Assembly (NCBI GenBank): GCA_017395545.1 | Contig: JAFPUF010000064.1 | Coordinates: 1-64,000, forward strand | Direction: 5' to 3' | DNA length: 64,000 nt | Source: Treponema sp. | GTDB taxonomy: Bacteria; Spirochaetota; Spirochaetia; Treponematales; Treponemataceae | Part shown: positions 18,450 through 25,738 of the stretch, piece by piece | How the letters are laid out: each line of letters opens with the position of its first letter | Numbering within the stretch: the stretch's first letter is position 1 | Position numbers and translations under genes: made by a program | Notes under the pieces: model-generated | Told to the model about the DNA's origin: nothing | Databases searched by the model: none | What the model saw: only the letters and a program-made list of their open reading frames with translations

Positions 18450-19364
18450 ATGAAAAAAATCGCAACTAAATCTTTAATCTCGCTTATCGTGCTTGCCGTA
18501 GCAGCAATTGCAACCTTCGAATCGTTCTCCGTCGTTGCACCGAACGAACGCGGAGTAGAGGTCATGCTTGGTGAAGTCACAGGCGATGTCCTCGAACCGG
18601 GAATGCACTTTCACCCGCCGTTCGTGAGCGTAATCAAAAAATACTCAATCGTTCCAAAAGGAATGAATGTCACTTTCTCAGTCGGAAAAGACGGAGCCAT
18701 CACAAAGGACATGCAGACAGTCGGCTCACAGGTCACTGTTTTCTACCGCTACGACGGAGCAAAAATCATGGATGCCGTAAAAAAATACAACGAGAACATC
18801 CTTGAGAACGCAATCACCCGGAGCCTCGTGGCAAGCGTAAAGGAATCAGTCGGAAAATACTCTATCTACGAGCTGGTCGAAAACCAGGACAAAATCACCA
18901 GCGATGTCACAACTGCCCTCAAGGAAAAGCTCGCTGAATATCCGATTGAAGTCACCCAGCTTACAATCTCAAACTGGGACTGGAGCGACGACTTTGACAA
19001 GAACATCAAGGAAACGATGAACCGCACCCAGCAGGTTCGCCAGGCTGAGCAGGACTTGAAGCTTGCAGAGACAAACGCCCAGAAACAGGTCGCAGAAGCT
19101 GAGGCTCAGAAAAAAGCCGCCGAGCAGACAGCCGAAGGAGAGCTTATCAAGGCACAGAAAGCCGCCGAAGCAAAACGGGTCGAAGCAGACGCCCTCGCCT
19201 ACTACAACGCAAAGGTCGCTCAGAACTATCAGGTAGAAATCAAGCTCAAGGAACTCGAAATCGAGCTCGAGAAAGCAAAAAAATGGGACGGCCGCCAGGT
19301 CCCGGAATACGTCCCGCTCACCGCCAGCGGAGCAATAGTAAACCTGCCGGAAGCAAAGAAATAA
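18450..19364 (+). CDS. SPFH/prohibitin-family membrane protein
   Basis: A 304-residue prohibitin or HflC-like protein. One N-terminal membrane anchor (residues about 8-27) is followed by an SPFH/band-7 domain (about 28-200, starting APNERGVEVMLGEV, then LEPGMHFHPPF). Next comes a long Ala/Glu/Lys-rich coiled coil (about 195-285). Such proteins form large membrane-bound rings that organise membrane domains or control FtsH-type proteolysis. No FtsH or HflK gene is nearby, so the partner is unknown. A GGAG site lies 6 nt before the ATG. The stop codon abuts a 78-bp palindromic repeat, and thyX begins about 100 nt later. A second SPFH protein, a flotillin, is encoded at 53195-54781. Confidence 0.85.
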   Translation: MKKIATKSLISLIVLAVAAIATFESFSVVAPNERGVEVMLGEVTGDVLEPGMHFHPPFVSVIKKYSIVPKGMNVTFSVGKDGAITKDMQTVGSQVTVFYRYDGAKIMDAVKKYNENILENAITRSLVASVKESVGKYSIYELVENQDKITSDVTTALKEKLAEYPIEVTQLTISNWDWSDDFDKNIKETMNRTQQVRQAEQDLKLAETNAQKQVAEAEAQKKAAEQTAEGELIKAQKAAEAKRVEADALAYYNAKVAQNYQVEIKLKELEIELEKAKKWDGRQVPEYVPLTASGAIVNLPEAKK

Positions 19365-19441
19365 ACCACAGATTACACAGATGCCACAGATTTCTTATCC
19401 ATTGAATAATATAATCTGTGTAATCTGTGACATCTGTGGTT
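19364..19441. repeat. Gene-less copy of the CACAGAT inverted-repeat element (copy 2)
   Basis: A 78-bp near-palindrome. The left arm is AACCACAGAT-TA-CACAGAT-GC-CACAGATTT. The right arm, read in reverse, is AACCACAGAT-GT-CACAGAT-TA-CACAGATT. A 19-nt AT-rich loop separates them. The three heptads per arm and their 9-nt period match the ends of the GxxExxY element at 2289-2796, but no gene is enclosed. It begins at the last base of the preceding stop codon and lies between the prohibitin-like gene and thyX. Confidence 0.85.
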
Positions 19442-19461
19442 AAAACAAATGGAAATAAATC

Positions 19462-20130
19462 ATGATTCAAATCTTCGACACAACTGACAAATATCCCCTG
19501 CAGAAAATCGGCAAAATGGCCGGTGTCTGCTGGAACAGCCCCATTGACGACGCCGAGAAGAACATCAAGCGTGCCAAGGACTGCATCACAAGCGGTCACG
19601 GCAGGGTTCTTGAATATGTAGACATCGAGCTGTGCATCTCAGGCTACTCAGCCCGCGCAATTCGTGAATACTACACCCACATTGGCGGAGGCCCGACACG
19701 CCTTCAGGAAAGCACCCGTTATGTAAACTGCGAGAAGTTTGACTATTACCTTCCGCCGACAGCAAAAAAGTCACCCGAGGCAGAAGCCGCCTTTAAAGAC
19801 TGCATGGAGCAGATCAGAAAAAGCTACGCAAAACTCATGGAAACAGGAGTCTCAAAAGAAGATGCGGCGAACATCCTTCCGCTTGGAATGATGACAAAAA
19901 TCGTGGACAAGCGGAACCTCCGCAACATGATAAACCTGATGAACCAGCGTCTGTGCACAAGAGCCTACATCGAAATCCGCACAATGGCGAACGAAATAAA
20001 AAAAGAATTGAGTGAATATTCCGAAGAATGGAAATGGATTTGCGAGAACCTTTTCGTTCCCAAATGCGACGTAACAGGATTCTGCACGGAATCAAAATGT
20101 TGTGGCAGAAGACCGAGAAAGGAAGCATAA
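19462..20130 (+). CDS. thyX: Flavin-dependent thymidylate synthase
   Basis: Methylates dUMP to dTMP using methylene-tetrahydrofolate as methyl donor and FAD/NADPH as reductant. The 222-residue chain has the divergent ThyX signature YTHIGGGPTRLQESTRY (about residues 71-87) in place of the usual RHRxxSxNExSxR. The conserved RLCTRAYIEIRTMANEI helix lies near residue 153. The cysteine-rich tail (PKCDVTGFCTESKCCGRRP) is typical of this branch. Only a weak GGAAA site precedes the ATG. A palindromic repeat lies upstream and a strong symmetrical terminator downstream. The thymidylate kinase at 59302 would act on the product. Confidence 0.93.
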   Translation: MIQIFDTTDKYPLQKIGKMAGVCWNSPIDDAEKNIKRAKDCITSGHGRVLEYVDIELCISGYSARAIREYYTHIGGGPTRLQESTRYVNCEKFDYYLPPTAKKSPEAEAAFKDCMEQIRKSYAKLMETGVSKEDAANILPLGMMTKIVDKRNLRNMINLMNQRLCTRAYIEIRTMANEIKKELSEYSEEWKWICENLFVPKCDVTGFCTESKCCGRRPRKEA

Positions 20131-20131
20131 C

Positions 20132-20160
20132 AAAAAAGACTCCGCTGTGGAGTCTTTTTT
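20132..20160. terminator. Bidirectional terminator between thyX and the lytic transglycosylase gene
   Basis: AAAAAAGACTCC (20132-20143) and GGAGTCTTTTTT (20149-20160) form a perfect 12-bp stem with a 5-nt loop. The T-tracts on both strands serve the two convergent genes. Confidence 0.95.
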
Positions 20161-20169
20161 TGGCACATA

Positions 20170-20925
20170 TTATTTTTTTGCAAGAACTGTGTTGCTTGAA
20201 CCTGTTGAGTAGAACGCAAGGACTTCCGTTGAGAATTTTCCTTCAAGGAAACCTTTATAGCTCGAAATTTTTGCAACATAGTTGAGCGTATGCTGCGGTG
20301 TTTTGTTCTGTTTTACGCGTGAAGTTCCGGCATTGTACATTGCAAGGGCTGTGATATCGTTTCCGGCGACATCCATGCAGTATCGGAGATGACTCATTCC
20401 GTACTTTGCGCTTACTTTCGGATCGAAGAACTCAGCCTCAGTAAGTTTCGGGAATGTTGCGCTGTTGAGCTGGAAAAGTCCCCTGTCAATGGTGTGATTC
20501 GTATTTTTGTTTACGGCATCGGCCTTAAAACGGCTTTCGACATAAGCAAGTGAAAATGCGAGCGAAAGAGGAATGTCGTTTTTGTCGGCATTCTCAAGGA
20601 TTGCAAGCGCAACCTCACGATTGCTCGTTACATGAGTGTAAAACCACTCGACCGCCGGCCTTGACTGCGCCTGTCTGTACAGGGCGAGTCCCTCATCATC
20701 TTCAGGAGAATAGTCGTCTGCGTATTCTGTCTTAAAGCCTGCCTGCGCAAAATACTCCTCGGTAAAATCCATGCTGTTGAGGAGTGCGAAATCAGGAACT
20801 TCTTTTTCAGGCTCATTTTCTTTTTTGGCGGACGGAATCAGCGAAAAAACAAGCAGGCATAAAACCAGCAGAAGAGTACTAAGCGCTGTCGTCCAGACAA
20901 AAATCTTGGCATTAAAAGAATTCAT
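20170..20925 (-). CDS. Membrane-anchored lytic transglycosylase (SLT domain)
   Basis: Probably cleaves peptidoglycan glycan strands in the periplasm. An N-terminal anchor spans residues about 8-30. The SLT-type domain follows, with catalytic Glu130 in AYVESRF, then DRGLFQLN (about 147-154), FDPKVSAKYGMSHLRYC and ALAMYNAGTSRV, the usual motif order of Slt/MltE-type enzymes. The 251-residue length fits a small membrane-bound member. The ATG at 20925 has no Shine-Dalgarno sequence, and a predicted promoter ends only 7 nt before it, so the transcript may be leaderless. It is convergent with thyX across a shared terminator. Confidence 0.88.
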   Translation of the reverse strand: MNSFNAKIFVWTTALSTLLLVLCLLVFSLIPSAKKENEPEKEVPDFALLNSMDFTEEYFAQAGFKTEYADDYSPEDDEGLALYRQAQSRPAVEWFYTHVTSNREVALAILENADKNDIPLSLAFSLAYVESRFKADAVNKNTNHTIDRGLFQLNSATFPKLTEAEFFDPKVSAKYGMSHLRYCMDVAGNDITALAMYNAGTSRVKQNKTPQHTLNYVAKISSYKGFLEGKFSTEVLAFYSTGSSNTVLAKK

Positions 20926-20932
20926 AGGCGAT

Positions 20933-20961
20933 ATAATTGCAAAAGAATTATTTTAAGTCAA
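20933..20961 (-). promoter_or_regulatory. Promoter placed directly before the lytic transglycosylase start
   Basis: On the minus strand TTGACT (20956-20961), a 17-bp spacer and AATTAT (20933-20938), then 7 nt to the ATG. The transcript would begin at or next to the start codon. Confidence 0.55.
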
Positions 20962-20989
20962 TGGAGTTTTTGGAGATTTTATTAATTTT

Positions 20990-21035
20990 TTGCGAAATTT
21001 GGCGATTTTTCTGCATTTATTACGCTATTTCGCAA
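20990..21035. repeat. Inverted repeat between the phosphoesterase and transglycosylase genes
   Basis: TTGCGAAAT (20990-20998) and ATTTCGCAA (21027-21035) are perfect 9-bp arms around a 28-nt loop. No T-tract follows on either strand, so it is not a clear terminator. It lies upstream of the transglycosylase promoter and could be a regulatory site or structured RNA. Confidence 0.35.
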
Positions 21036-21077
21036 AACTCCCGCTTTTATACCAAAGAAATATAAACCCTACCCTAC

Positions 21078-21779
21078 TCAGTCTTTTATCTGTAAAAGTT
21101 CCGCTTTTGTAACGCTCCATTTTCCGGAAGTGTCTTTTTCAGCCTCGACCCAGCCGTACTTTCCTTCGGAAAGGCTTCCTGGATTTATAACGGTCGCCTC
21201 ACCGATTTTTGAAATGCCCGCACTTTCGTGGATATGCCCCGTAACGACCAGGAAAGGAGTTCTTTTTTCGATATAGGAGCGCAGTTTTTCACTTCCAACA
21301 TGGATTCCGTTCGGGAGCTTGTCGCACTCAGTTTCCTTCGGAGGATTGTGCATTATCAGAACAAGGTTCTGCCAGTGACCGTCTTCGTCAGCGCACTCCC
21401 CGCTTGAGTTTTCGACAACCTCATAGTCAGAAAGAATTTCATCCTCGTCGCGCTCAAAAGGCGTTGTCCCGGTGAATTTTGTGCCGCCGCCGGAACCACA
21501 GACCGCAATCCCGTCGTGGAAAGCAAGGGAAGCCTCAACAGAAATGTCAGCGCCCTCAATTTCAGAAAGAAAATCGGGATTGTCGCAGTTTCCGATTACG
21601 GAAAAAATAGTGTCGTGCTTAGAGAGAAGCTTTTCGAGCACGGGTTTTCCGGTCTCCTCATGCTCAAATTTTGCAAAATCACCGCCAAAAAGAACGGCAT
21701 CAGCATTCTTAAAGCAGGAATCAAGACGGTCGAGATTTGACAAATCTCCGTGAATATCAGATAAAACTAAAAACTTCAT
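21078..21779 (-). CDS. YfcE-type metallophosphoesterase
   Basis: A calcineurin-like phosphoesterase of about 233 residues. The metal-binding motifs appear in order: LSDIHGD at the N-terminus, GGD (about residue 33), GNCD (about 63), and VTGHIHE (about 181), with a histidine in MHNPP between. YfcE-type enzymes hydrolyse phosphodiesters, but the natural substrate is unknown. The ATG at 21779 is chosen because a GGAG site lies just upstream and MKFLVLSDIHG is the normal N-terminus; an upstream in-frame ATG at 21821 would add 14 unrelated residues. It is divergent from lptC with only 55 nt between. Confidence 0.88.
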   Translation of the reverse strand: MKFLVLSDIHGDLSNLDRLDSCFKNADAVLFGGDFAKFEHEETGKPVLEKLLSKHDTIFSVIGNCDNPDFLSEIEGADISVEASLAFHDGIAVCGSGGGTKFTGTTPFERDEDEILSDYEVVENSSGECADEDGHWQNLVLIMHNPPKETECDKLPNGIHVGSEKLRSYIEKRTPFLVVTGHIHESAGISKIGEATVINPGSLSEGKYGWVEAEKDTSGKWSVTKAELLQIKD

Positions 21780-21792
21780 AATATGGTCTCCG

Positions 21793-21821
21793 TTGAAAAA
21801 ATCGTTTTTTAATGATACCAT
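21793..21821 (+). promoter_or_regulatory. Promoter for the lptC-lptA-lptB operon
   Basis: TTGAAA (21793-21798), a 17-bp spacer and TACCAT (21816-21821). The lptC ATG follows 13 nt later, so the leader would be only about 7 nt and lacks a Shine-Dalgarno sequence. Confidence 0.55.
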
Positions 21822-21834
21822 TTTACAATAAAAA

Positions 21835-22389
21835 ATGAAAAATTCCTATTGTCTTTTTGTTTTTCTGTCAATTCTGCTCTCATTCTCATGTTCCCTCAAT
21901 TACATGAACAGCCAGAATTCCGAAGACAAAATTCCAGAATTCAGTTTCAAGAACGCAAATTACTTCAAATACGAAGCAGGCAAAAAAAATATATCCCTCA
22001 CGGCCGAAAAACTTGAACAGTACAAAAGCGACAACGCAGTTTTTGCAAAAAATGCCGAATTCGAAACATTCGACAAAGAAGGCAAACTTGAGACAAAAGG
22101 GGCGTGCGGCCTCGTAAGCGCAAGCACTCAGAAAGAAATTTACACGCTCTACGATGAGATAAAACTCGAACTCCCAAAGCAGGAAATGACCATCGAAGCA
22201 GAATCCCTCAATTTCAACAAAAGAACAGAACAGATAACATCCAGCCGCACAGGAGAAGTAAAGCTCAACAAAAAAGACATCAGGATGAGTGGCTACGGTT
22301 TTTCAGCAAGCGGAGTGAGCAATTCATTCTCTTTCATCGACTCAGTTTCGGGTACGATAGTAACCGGAGAACAAAAAGATGAAGAATAA
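21835..22389 (+). CDS. lptC: LptC-like lipoprotein of the LPS/glycolipid export bridge
   Basis: A 184-residue protein with a lipoprotein signal ending LSFSC (Cys19). It then has a beta-jellyroll-type LptC sequence (FSFKNANYFKYEAGKKNISLTAEKLE) like the periplasmic bridge protein that passes lipid from LptB2FG to LptA. The usual LptC is anchored by a membrane helix, so the lipid anchor here is a variation. The ORF overlaps lptA by 11 nt, and the order lptC-lptA-lptB is the family's normal order. In a spirochaete that may lack classical LPS the cargo could be another glycolipid. No Shine-Dalgarno sequence precedes the ATG. Confidence 0.75.
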   Translation: MKNSYCLFVFLSILLSFSCSLNYMNSQNSEDKIPEFSFKNANYFKYEAGKKNISLTAEKLEQYKSDNAVFAKNAEFETFDKEGKLETKGACGLVSASTQKEIYTLYDEIKLELPKQEMTIEAESLNFNKRTEQITSSRTGEVKLNKKDIRMSGYGFSASGVSNSFSFIDSVSGTIVTGEQKDEE

Positions 22390-23188
22390 ACTGTTTTTTG
22401 CCATTTTGACCGCACTTTTTTCTATATTTTTGCCTGTTTTTTCAGAAGAAATAAGATTTACGGCAGACTCAATGACCGGAGTCTCCGGAAGCAAGACCGA
22501 CGAAACGAAACTTTCAGGAAACGCATTCGTAAAGACCTCAACAATGGAAATCAAGGCAGACACAATCACCCTTGACGGAGACGATTTCAGGTACATCACG
22601 GCAGAAGGAAGCGTCGAAGGCAAAAACACCGAAACAAAGATGGACTTCACCTGCGGCCGCCTTCGCTACGACAGGAACACGAAACTCGCCCGCCTCGAAG
22701 ACAACGTTCACATGGTCGATCTTGAAAACGAAGTCACGATTGACTCACAAATCATCGAGTACAACCAGAACAAAGAAATCGCCACGATGCAGATTGGAGT
22801 CTCCATAAAACAGAAAAACAACACATGTACCTCTGCATTCTCAATTTACAGGAAAGCGGCTCAGATGCTTGAGATGAGCGGAAACCCGAAAATCATTCAG
22901 GGAGAAGACACCTTCCGCGCACAGGAAATAATCCTAAACCTCAAATCCCAGGAAATCACTCTGTCGGGCAGGGTCTCTGGAAGCGTAACGGACTCAAAGA
23001 AAACCGAAAACAAGGCTGAGGAAACAGGAGATAAAGAAAAAGATTCTTCTTCCGAAAACGGGTCAGAAGATAAAGAAACTACCGAAGAAAAGCCGCCTTT
23101 ACCGAGCGTGACGGACATTCTGAACAGCGACGCTCAGACTGAAAATACGGATGAGGACAGGGCCGATGGAGGAGAGAAAGATGAGTGA
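22379..23188 (+). CDS. lptA: LptA/OstA-family periplasmic protein
   Basis: A 269-residue protein with a cleavable signal peptide (predicted cut VFS-EE at 22/23) and an OstA/LptA domain over about residues 25-205 (FTADSMTGVSG, then FVKTSTMEIKADTITLDGDDFRYITAEGSVEG). LptA polymerises into a beta-jellyroll filament that carries glycolipid across the periplasm. After residue 205 the chain becomes a low-complexity tail rich in Glu, Lys and Ser, which is not part of the fold. It overlaps lptC by 11 nt, and lptB starts before it ends, so translation is probably coupled. Confidence 0.82.
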   Translation: MKNKLFFAILTALFSIFLPVFSEEIRFTADSMTGVSGSKTDETKLSGNAFVKTSTMEIKADTITLDGDDFRYITAEGSVEGKNTETKMDFTCGRLRYDRNTKLARLEDNVHMVDLENEVTIDSQIIEYNQNKEIATMQIGVSIKQKNNTCTSAFSIYRKAAQMLEMSGNPKIIQGEDTFRAQEIILNLKSQEITLSGRVSGSVTDSKKTENKAEETGDKEKDSSSENGSEDKETTEEKPPLPSVTDILNSDAQTENTDEDRADGGEKDE

Positions 23189-24005
23189 TGAATTAGAAAT
23201 AAAGAACAAGGAGGGGGAAGTCTCCCTAACCGCAACGTCCCCTGATTCAGAAGAACAGGAAGAAAATAATTCAGGTTCGACACACACACTGCGCGTCTCC
23301 TCGCTTTACAAGTCTTTCGGGAAAAAGAAGGTTGTTCAGGGCGTAGATTTTCAGATGCACACAGGAGAAGTTCTCGGTCTTCTGGGACCTAACGGAGCCG
23401 GAAAAACCACTTCCTTCTATATGATTGTCGGATTCTACAAGCCAACTTCCGGCGAGATTTTTCTGGACAACAAAAGAATCACCCCTCTTCCGATGTTCAA
23501 ACGCGCCCAGCTCGGAATCTCATATCTTCCGCAGGAACCAAGCGTTTTTAAAAAACTCACCGTCGAAGAGAATATCTGGTCGATTCTCGAAACCCGCCCT
23601 GATTTAACAAGGACCGAAAAAAAACAGAAACTTGAAGAGCTGATTGAAGAATTTGCAATCGGCAGGATCAGAAAACAGCTCGCCTACACCCTTTCGGGCG
23701 GAGAACGACGCAGAACGGAAATCGCGCGCTCACTTGCGATTGAGCCGAAATTTCTGCTTCTGGACGAGCCGTTCGCCGGAATTGACCCGATTGCGGTAGC
23801 CGACATCAAGGGAATGATAAAGCTTTTAGCTAACCGCGGAATCGGCGTCCTGATTACAGACCACAACGTCCGCGACACTCTCGAAATCACCGACCGTGCG
23901 ATTATCGTAAGCACAGGCCAAATCTTAATCCAGGGCACAAAGCAGGAAATCATCGACAGCCCCGAAGCAAGAGAAATCTACCTGGGCGAAGGATTTCATA
24001 TGTAG
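23181..24005 (+). CDS. lptB: LptB ABC-transporter ATPase
   Basis: The cytoplasmic ATPase that powers lipid extraction by the LptB2FG complex. It has a Walker A GLLGPNGAGKTTS, a Q-loop, an ABC signature LSGGERRRTEIARSL, a Walker B FLLLDEPFAGIDP and a switch histidine in ITDHNVRDTLEI. The ERRRTEIAR and FAGIDPIAV sequences are typical of LptB rather than other ABC ATPases. The ATG at 23181 is preferred over an upstream ATG at 23151 because GGAGGAG (about 23168-23174) lies at the right distance. The first 35 residues are a charged extension not usual in the family. The start overlaps the end of lptA. LptF/G are not in the window. Confidence 0.93.
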   Translation: MSDELEIKNKEGEVSLTATSPDSEEQEENNSGSTHTLRVSSLYKSFGKKKVVQGVDFQMHTGEVLGLLGPNGAGKTTSFYMIVGFYKPTSGEIFLDNKRITPLPMFKRAQLGISYLPQEPSVFKKLTVEENIWSILETRPDLTRTEKKQKLEELIEEFAIGRIRKQLAYTLSGGERRRTEIARSLAIEPKFLLLDEPFAGIDPIAVADIKGMIKLLANRGIGVLITDHNVRDTLEITDRAIIVSTGQILIQGTKQEIIDSPEAREIYLGEGFHM

Positions 24006-24011
24006 CGAACG

Positions 24012-24076
24012 GCGGCAAAGCCGCAAAATCGCTCGAGGAGCGATTTTAGTGAGTCTCGTTCGAAGCTGCGCTTCGA
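24012..24076. repeat. Cluster of three hairpins after lptB
   Basis: Three perfect stems in 65 nt. GCGGC/GCCGC (24012-24024) comes first, then AAAATCGCTC/GAGCGATTTT with a 3-nt loop (24025-24047), then TCGAAGC/GCTTCGA (24060-24076). The second may terminate lptB, although only TTTT follows the stem. The tight packing resembles a REP-type intergenic repeat. No second copy is present in this window. Confidence 0.5.
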
Positions 24077-24306
24077 GCGCGTAGCGAGTGGGCGCAAATT
24101 CCACTATACAAAGATGTAACTTTGTGGCTGAAAATCCGCCGGTTAAGGCATGTAGAAACAGGAGTTGAATCGATAAAATGTACACCGCTTTCATTTTTCG
24201 TCCGGTTTTGCAGCAACAGAATCTGCATGAACAGTGCAATTATTGGAAAAGCCTTGTTTGTAGCTTTCAGAAAATTCTAATTCCGTTACAAAACTTGAAT
24301 TTTGAC
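24077..24306. other. Intergenic stretch with no recognisable gene
   Basis: Together with the hairpin cluster this is a 300-nt gap between lptB and the AT-rich membrane-protein gene. Six-frame inspection shows no ORF with a start and ribosome site, and I could not assign any remnant. Base composition drops from GC-rich near lptB to AT-rich towards 24300. Confidence 0.6.
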
Positions 24307-24984
24307 CTAAATGAAAAATAAATCATAGCCATTAACAATCCAATCAATAATTAAATAAGTAATTCCGCAAAAAGAAAAAAGATTTATAAACACATGAGCT
24401 GGAACTGTTATGATTTTTCGTATTTGTTTAAATAAAGTTAACAGTATTACAATTAGACTCAAGAGAGCTGGAATAAACAGGTATCTGACATTACTACCAA
24501 TGTATATATATGTAAATGAATTTAATTTATCTAAATATCTACGATTTTTTACTTTTACAATTGAAGTTTGATAAAATGAACGTATTTTATTATTTTTTGC
24601 TCGATCAAGAGTCCAATTACTCAATTTATCAAATCCACAGATATCATTTATTTTATATCCTTGAATTTCAAAATTCTCATCATGTGTTATTATATCGCAA
24701 ATTTTTAAATTTGAATCTAACGATACACTATAATGAATATTGTCACATAAAACTTCAACAGTTCGCAGAATATAACCATAACATACACCTTTTGTTATAT
24801 ACTTTCTATTTATTTTCAATTTTTTATTTAAAACAAGATTATCTGTCGTAATTTCTAGAATATTTGTTTTTTGTGTTACTAAGTAAGGAGCAGCAAATAG
24901 TATATAATTTGGAATAGCCATAAAAAATAATGATATCAAAAAAAGAAGAATTTCTAATACTTTCAATTTTTTAGAAGCTTTCAT
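24307..24984 (-). CDS. Unknown AT-rich membrane protein (225 residues)
   Basis: Not recognised. A hydrophobic segment near residues 10-35 and two more near 168-188 and 196-220 suggest three membrane passes around a hydrophilic, Asn/Lys/Ile-rich middle. The base composition is much more AT-rich than the flanking lpt and map genes, which suggests transfer. The ATG overlaps the stop of the preceding 56-codon ORF (ATGA), so the two are probably co-translated. Its place after a short toxin-tail-like ORF would fit an immunity protein, but that is inference from arrangement only. Confidence 0.55.
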   Translation of the reverse strand: MKASKKLKVLEILLFLISLFFMAIPNYILFAAPYLVTQKTNILEITTDNLVLNKKLKINRKYITKGVCYGYILRTVEVLCDNIHYSVSLDSNLKICDIITHDENFEIQGYKINDICGFDKLSNWTLDRAKNNKIRSFYQTSIVKVKNRRYLDKLNSFTYIYIGSNVRYLFIPALLSLIVILLTLFKQIRKIITVPAHVFINLFSFCGITYLIIDWIVNGYDLFFI

Positions 24985-25151
24985 TTTAGATCCTCACTTT
25001 TTTCAACTGCTATAAAATCTACAATTTCAAAAGACTTCAAACCACCGTATGCCCCAATTTTCATTCCTTTTGATATTTTGTCAGTTTTAGAAAAAGCTTC
25101 TGGGTAATTATCTCCAGCGCCTGGCTTCTGAGTCCAAGTTCCATTAGTCAT
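24981..25151 (-). CDS. Small ORF of 56 codons coupled to the membrane-protein gene
   Basis: MTNGTWTQKPGAGDNYPEAF begins a 56-residue hydrophilic peptide with no signal sequence. Its TGA overlaps the next ATG as ATGA. A purine-rich AGGGGA lies only 2 nt before the ATG, partly inside a 12-bp inverted repeat. The composition and short length resemble the C-terminal tail of a polymorphic toxin separated from its N-terminal part, next to a candidate immunity gene. I recognise no family. Confidence 0.35.
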   Translation of the reverse strand: MTNGTWTQKPGAGDNYPEAFSKTDKISKGMKIGAYGGLKSFEIVDFIAVEKSEDLK

Positions 25152-25152
25152 T

Positions 25153-25178
25153 CCCCTAAATCTGACCAGATTTAGGGG
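25153..25178. repeat. Perfect inverted repeat at the start of the 56-codon ORF
   Basis: CCCCTAAATCTG (25153-25164) and CAGATTTAGGGG (25167-25178) form a 12-bp stem with a 2-nt loop, one base before the ATG. In the mRNA the putative ribosome site would be buried in the stem. Confidence 0.55.
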
Positions 25179-25214
25179 GATAATTACCGTATTTCTAATA
25201 ACAAGTTAAAAAAA

Positions 25215-25658
25215 TCATAAATCTTCACCATAATAAGCACAAATAGAAATACTATCATTTGAAAAATCCTGATTTTTAAATAATAGTTTCCAACCAGATT
25301 TTAAAAGGATTACTTTGCGATCAATTGATTTTAAGGTATAAAATTCAACACAATCTTTGCTTTTAATCTTATTCCATACCGTATTAGCAGAATAACCTTC
25401 TGGTGTCAAAAAATTTTTGTCCCAGGTACGTATATAGGTTACGTTTTTTTCATTATCAGCCATAATAAAATATTTAATACCTGAAAGACTAACAAAATAA
25501 CCTGACTCAATACTGCTCCCTATCGGCATAGCAGCTTCTTCTATAGAGTCAAAAGAATAAGCAGAAAAATTTTTATATGGTTGCAAAAAAAACTTACTCT
25601 CTGCTTTACATGTCAAAAAAACAATACATAAAGCTAATATAATACTCTTTTTTTTCAT
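25215..25658 (-). CDS. Unknown small secreted or lipoprotein-like protein (147 residues)
   Basis: Not recognised. The N-terminus MKKKSIILALCIVFLTC is a signal sequence ending in a borderline lipobox (FLTC, Cys17). The mature part is about 130 residues, AT-rich in codon use and rich in Ser, Lys and aromatic residues (SGYFVSLSGIKYFIMADNEK). It belongs to a run of three small low-GC genes on the minus strand. The start has no clear Shine-Dalgarno sequence. A short in-frame stretch that reads like a coding remnant (25664-25738) lies directly upstream. Confidence 0.5.
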   Translation of the reverse strand: MKKKSIILALCIVFLTCKAESKFFLQPYKNFSAYSFDSIEEAAMPIGSSIESGYFVSLSGIKYFIMADNEKNVTYIRTWDKNFLTPEGYSANTVWNKIKSKDCVEFYTLKSIDRKVILLKSGWKLLFKNQDFSNDSISICAYYGEDL

Positions 25659-25663
25659 TTTAA

Positions 25664-25738
25664 TTACCTATTGAATTTTCGATATGTTCCAGGTGTAATA
25701 CTGAAAATTGGATTTATTTTTATAGAAAAGCATGTCTC
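25664..25738 (-). pseudogene. Possible coding remnant between two small lipoprotein genes
   Basis: A 24-codon open stretch in frame with, and directly after, the stop of the 25739-26122 gene. It encodes ...INPIFSITPGTYRKFNR and stops 5 nt before the next ATG. It reads more like protein than random AT-rich DNA and may be the last part of a lost toxin or protein tail. The evidence is composition and position only. Confidence 0.2.
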
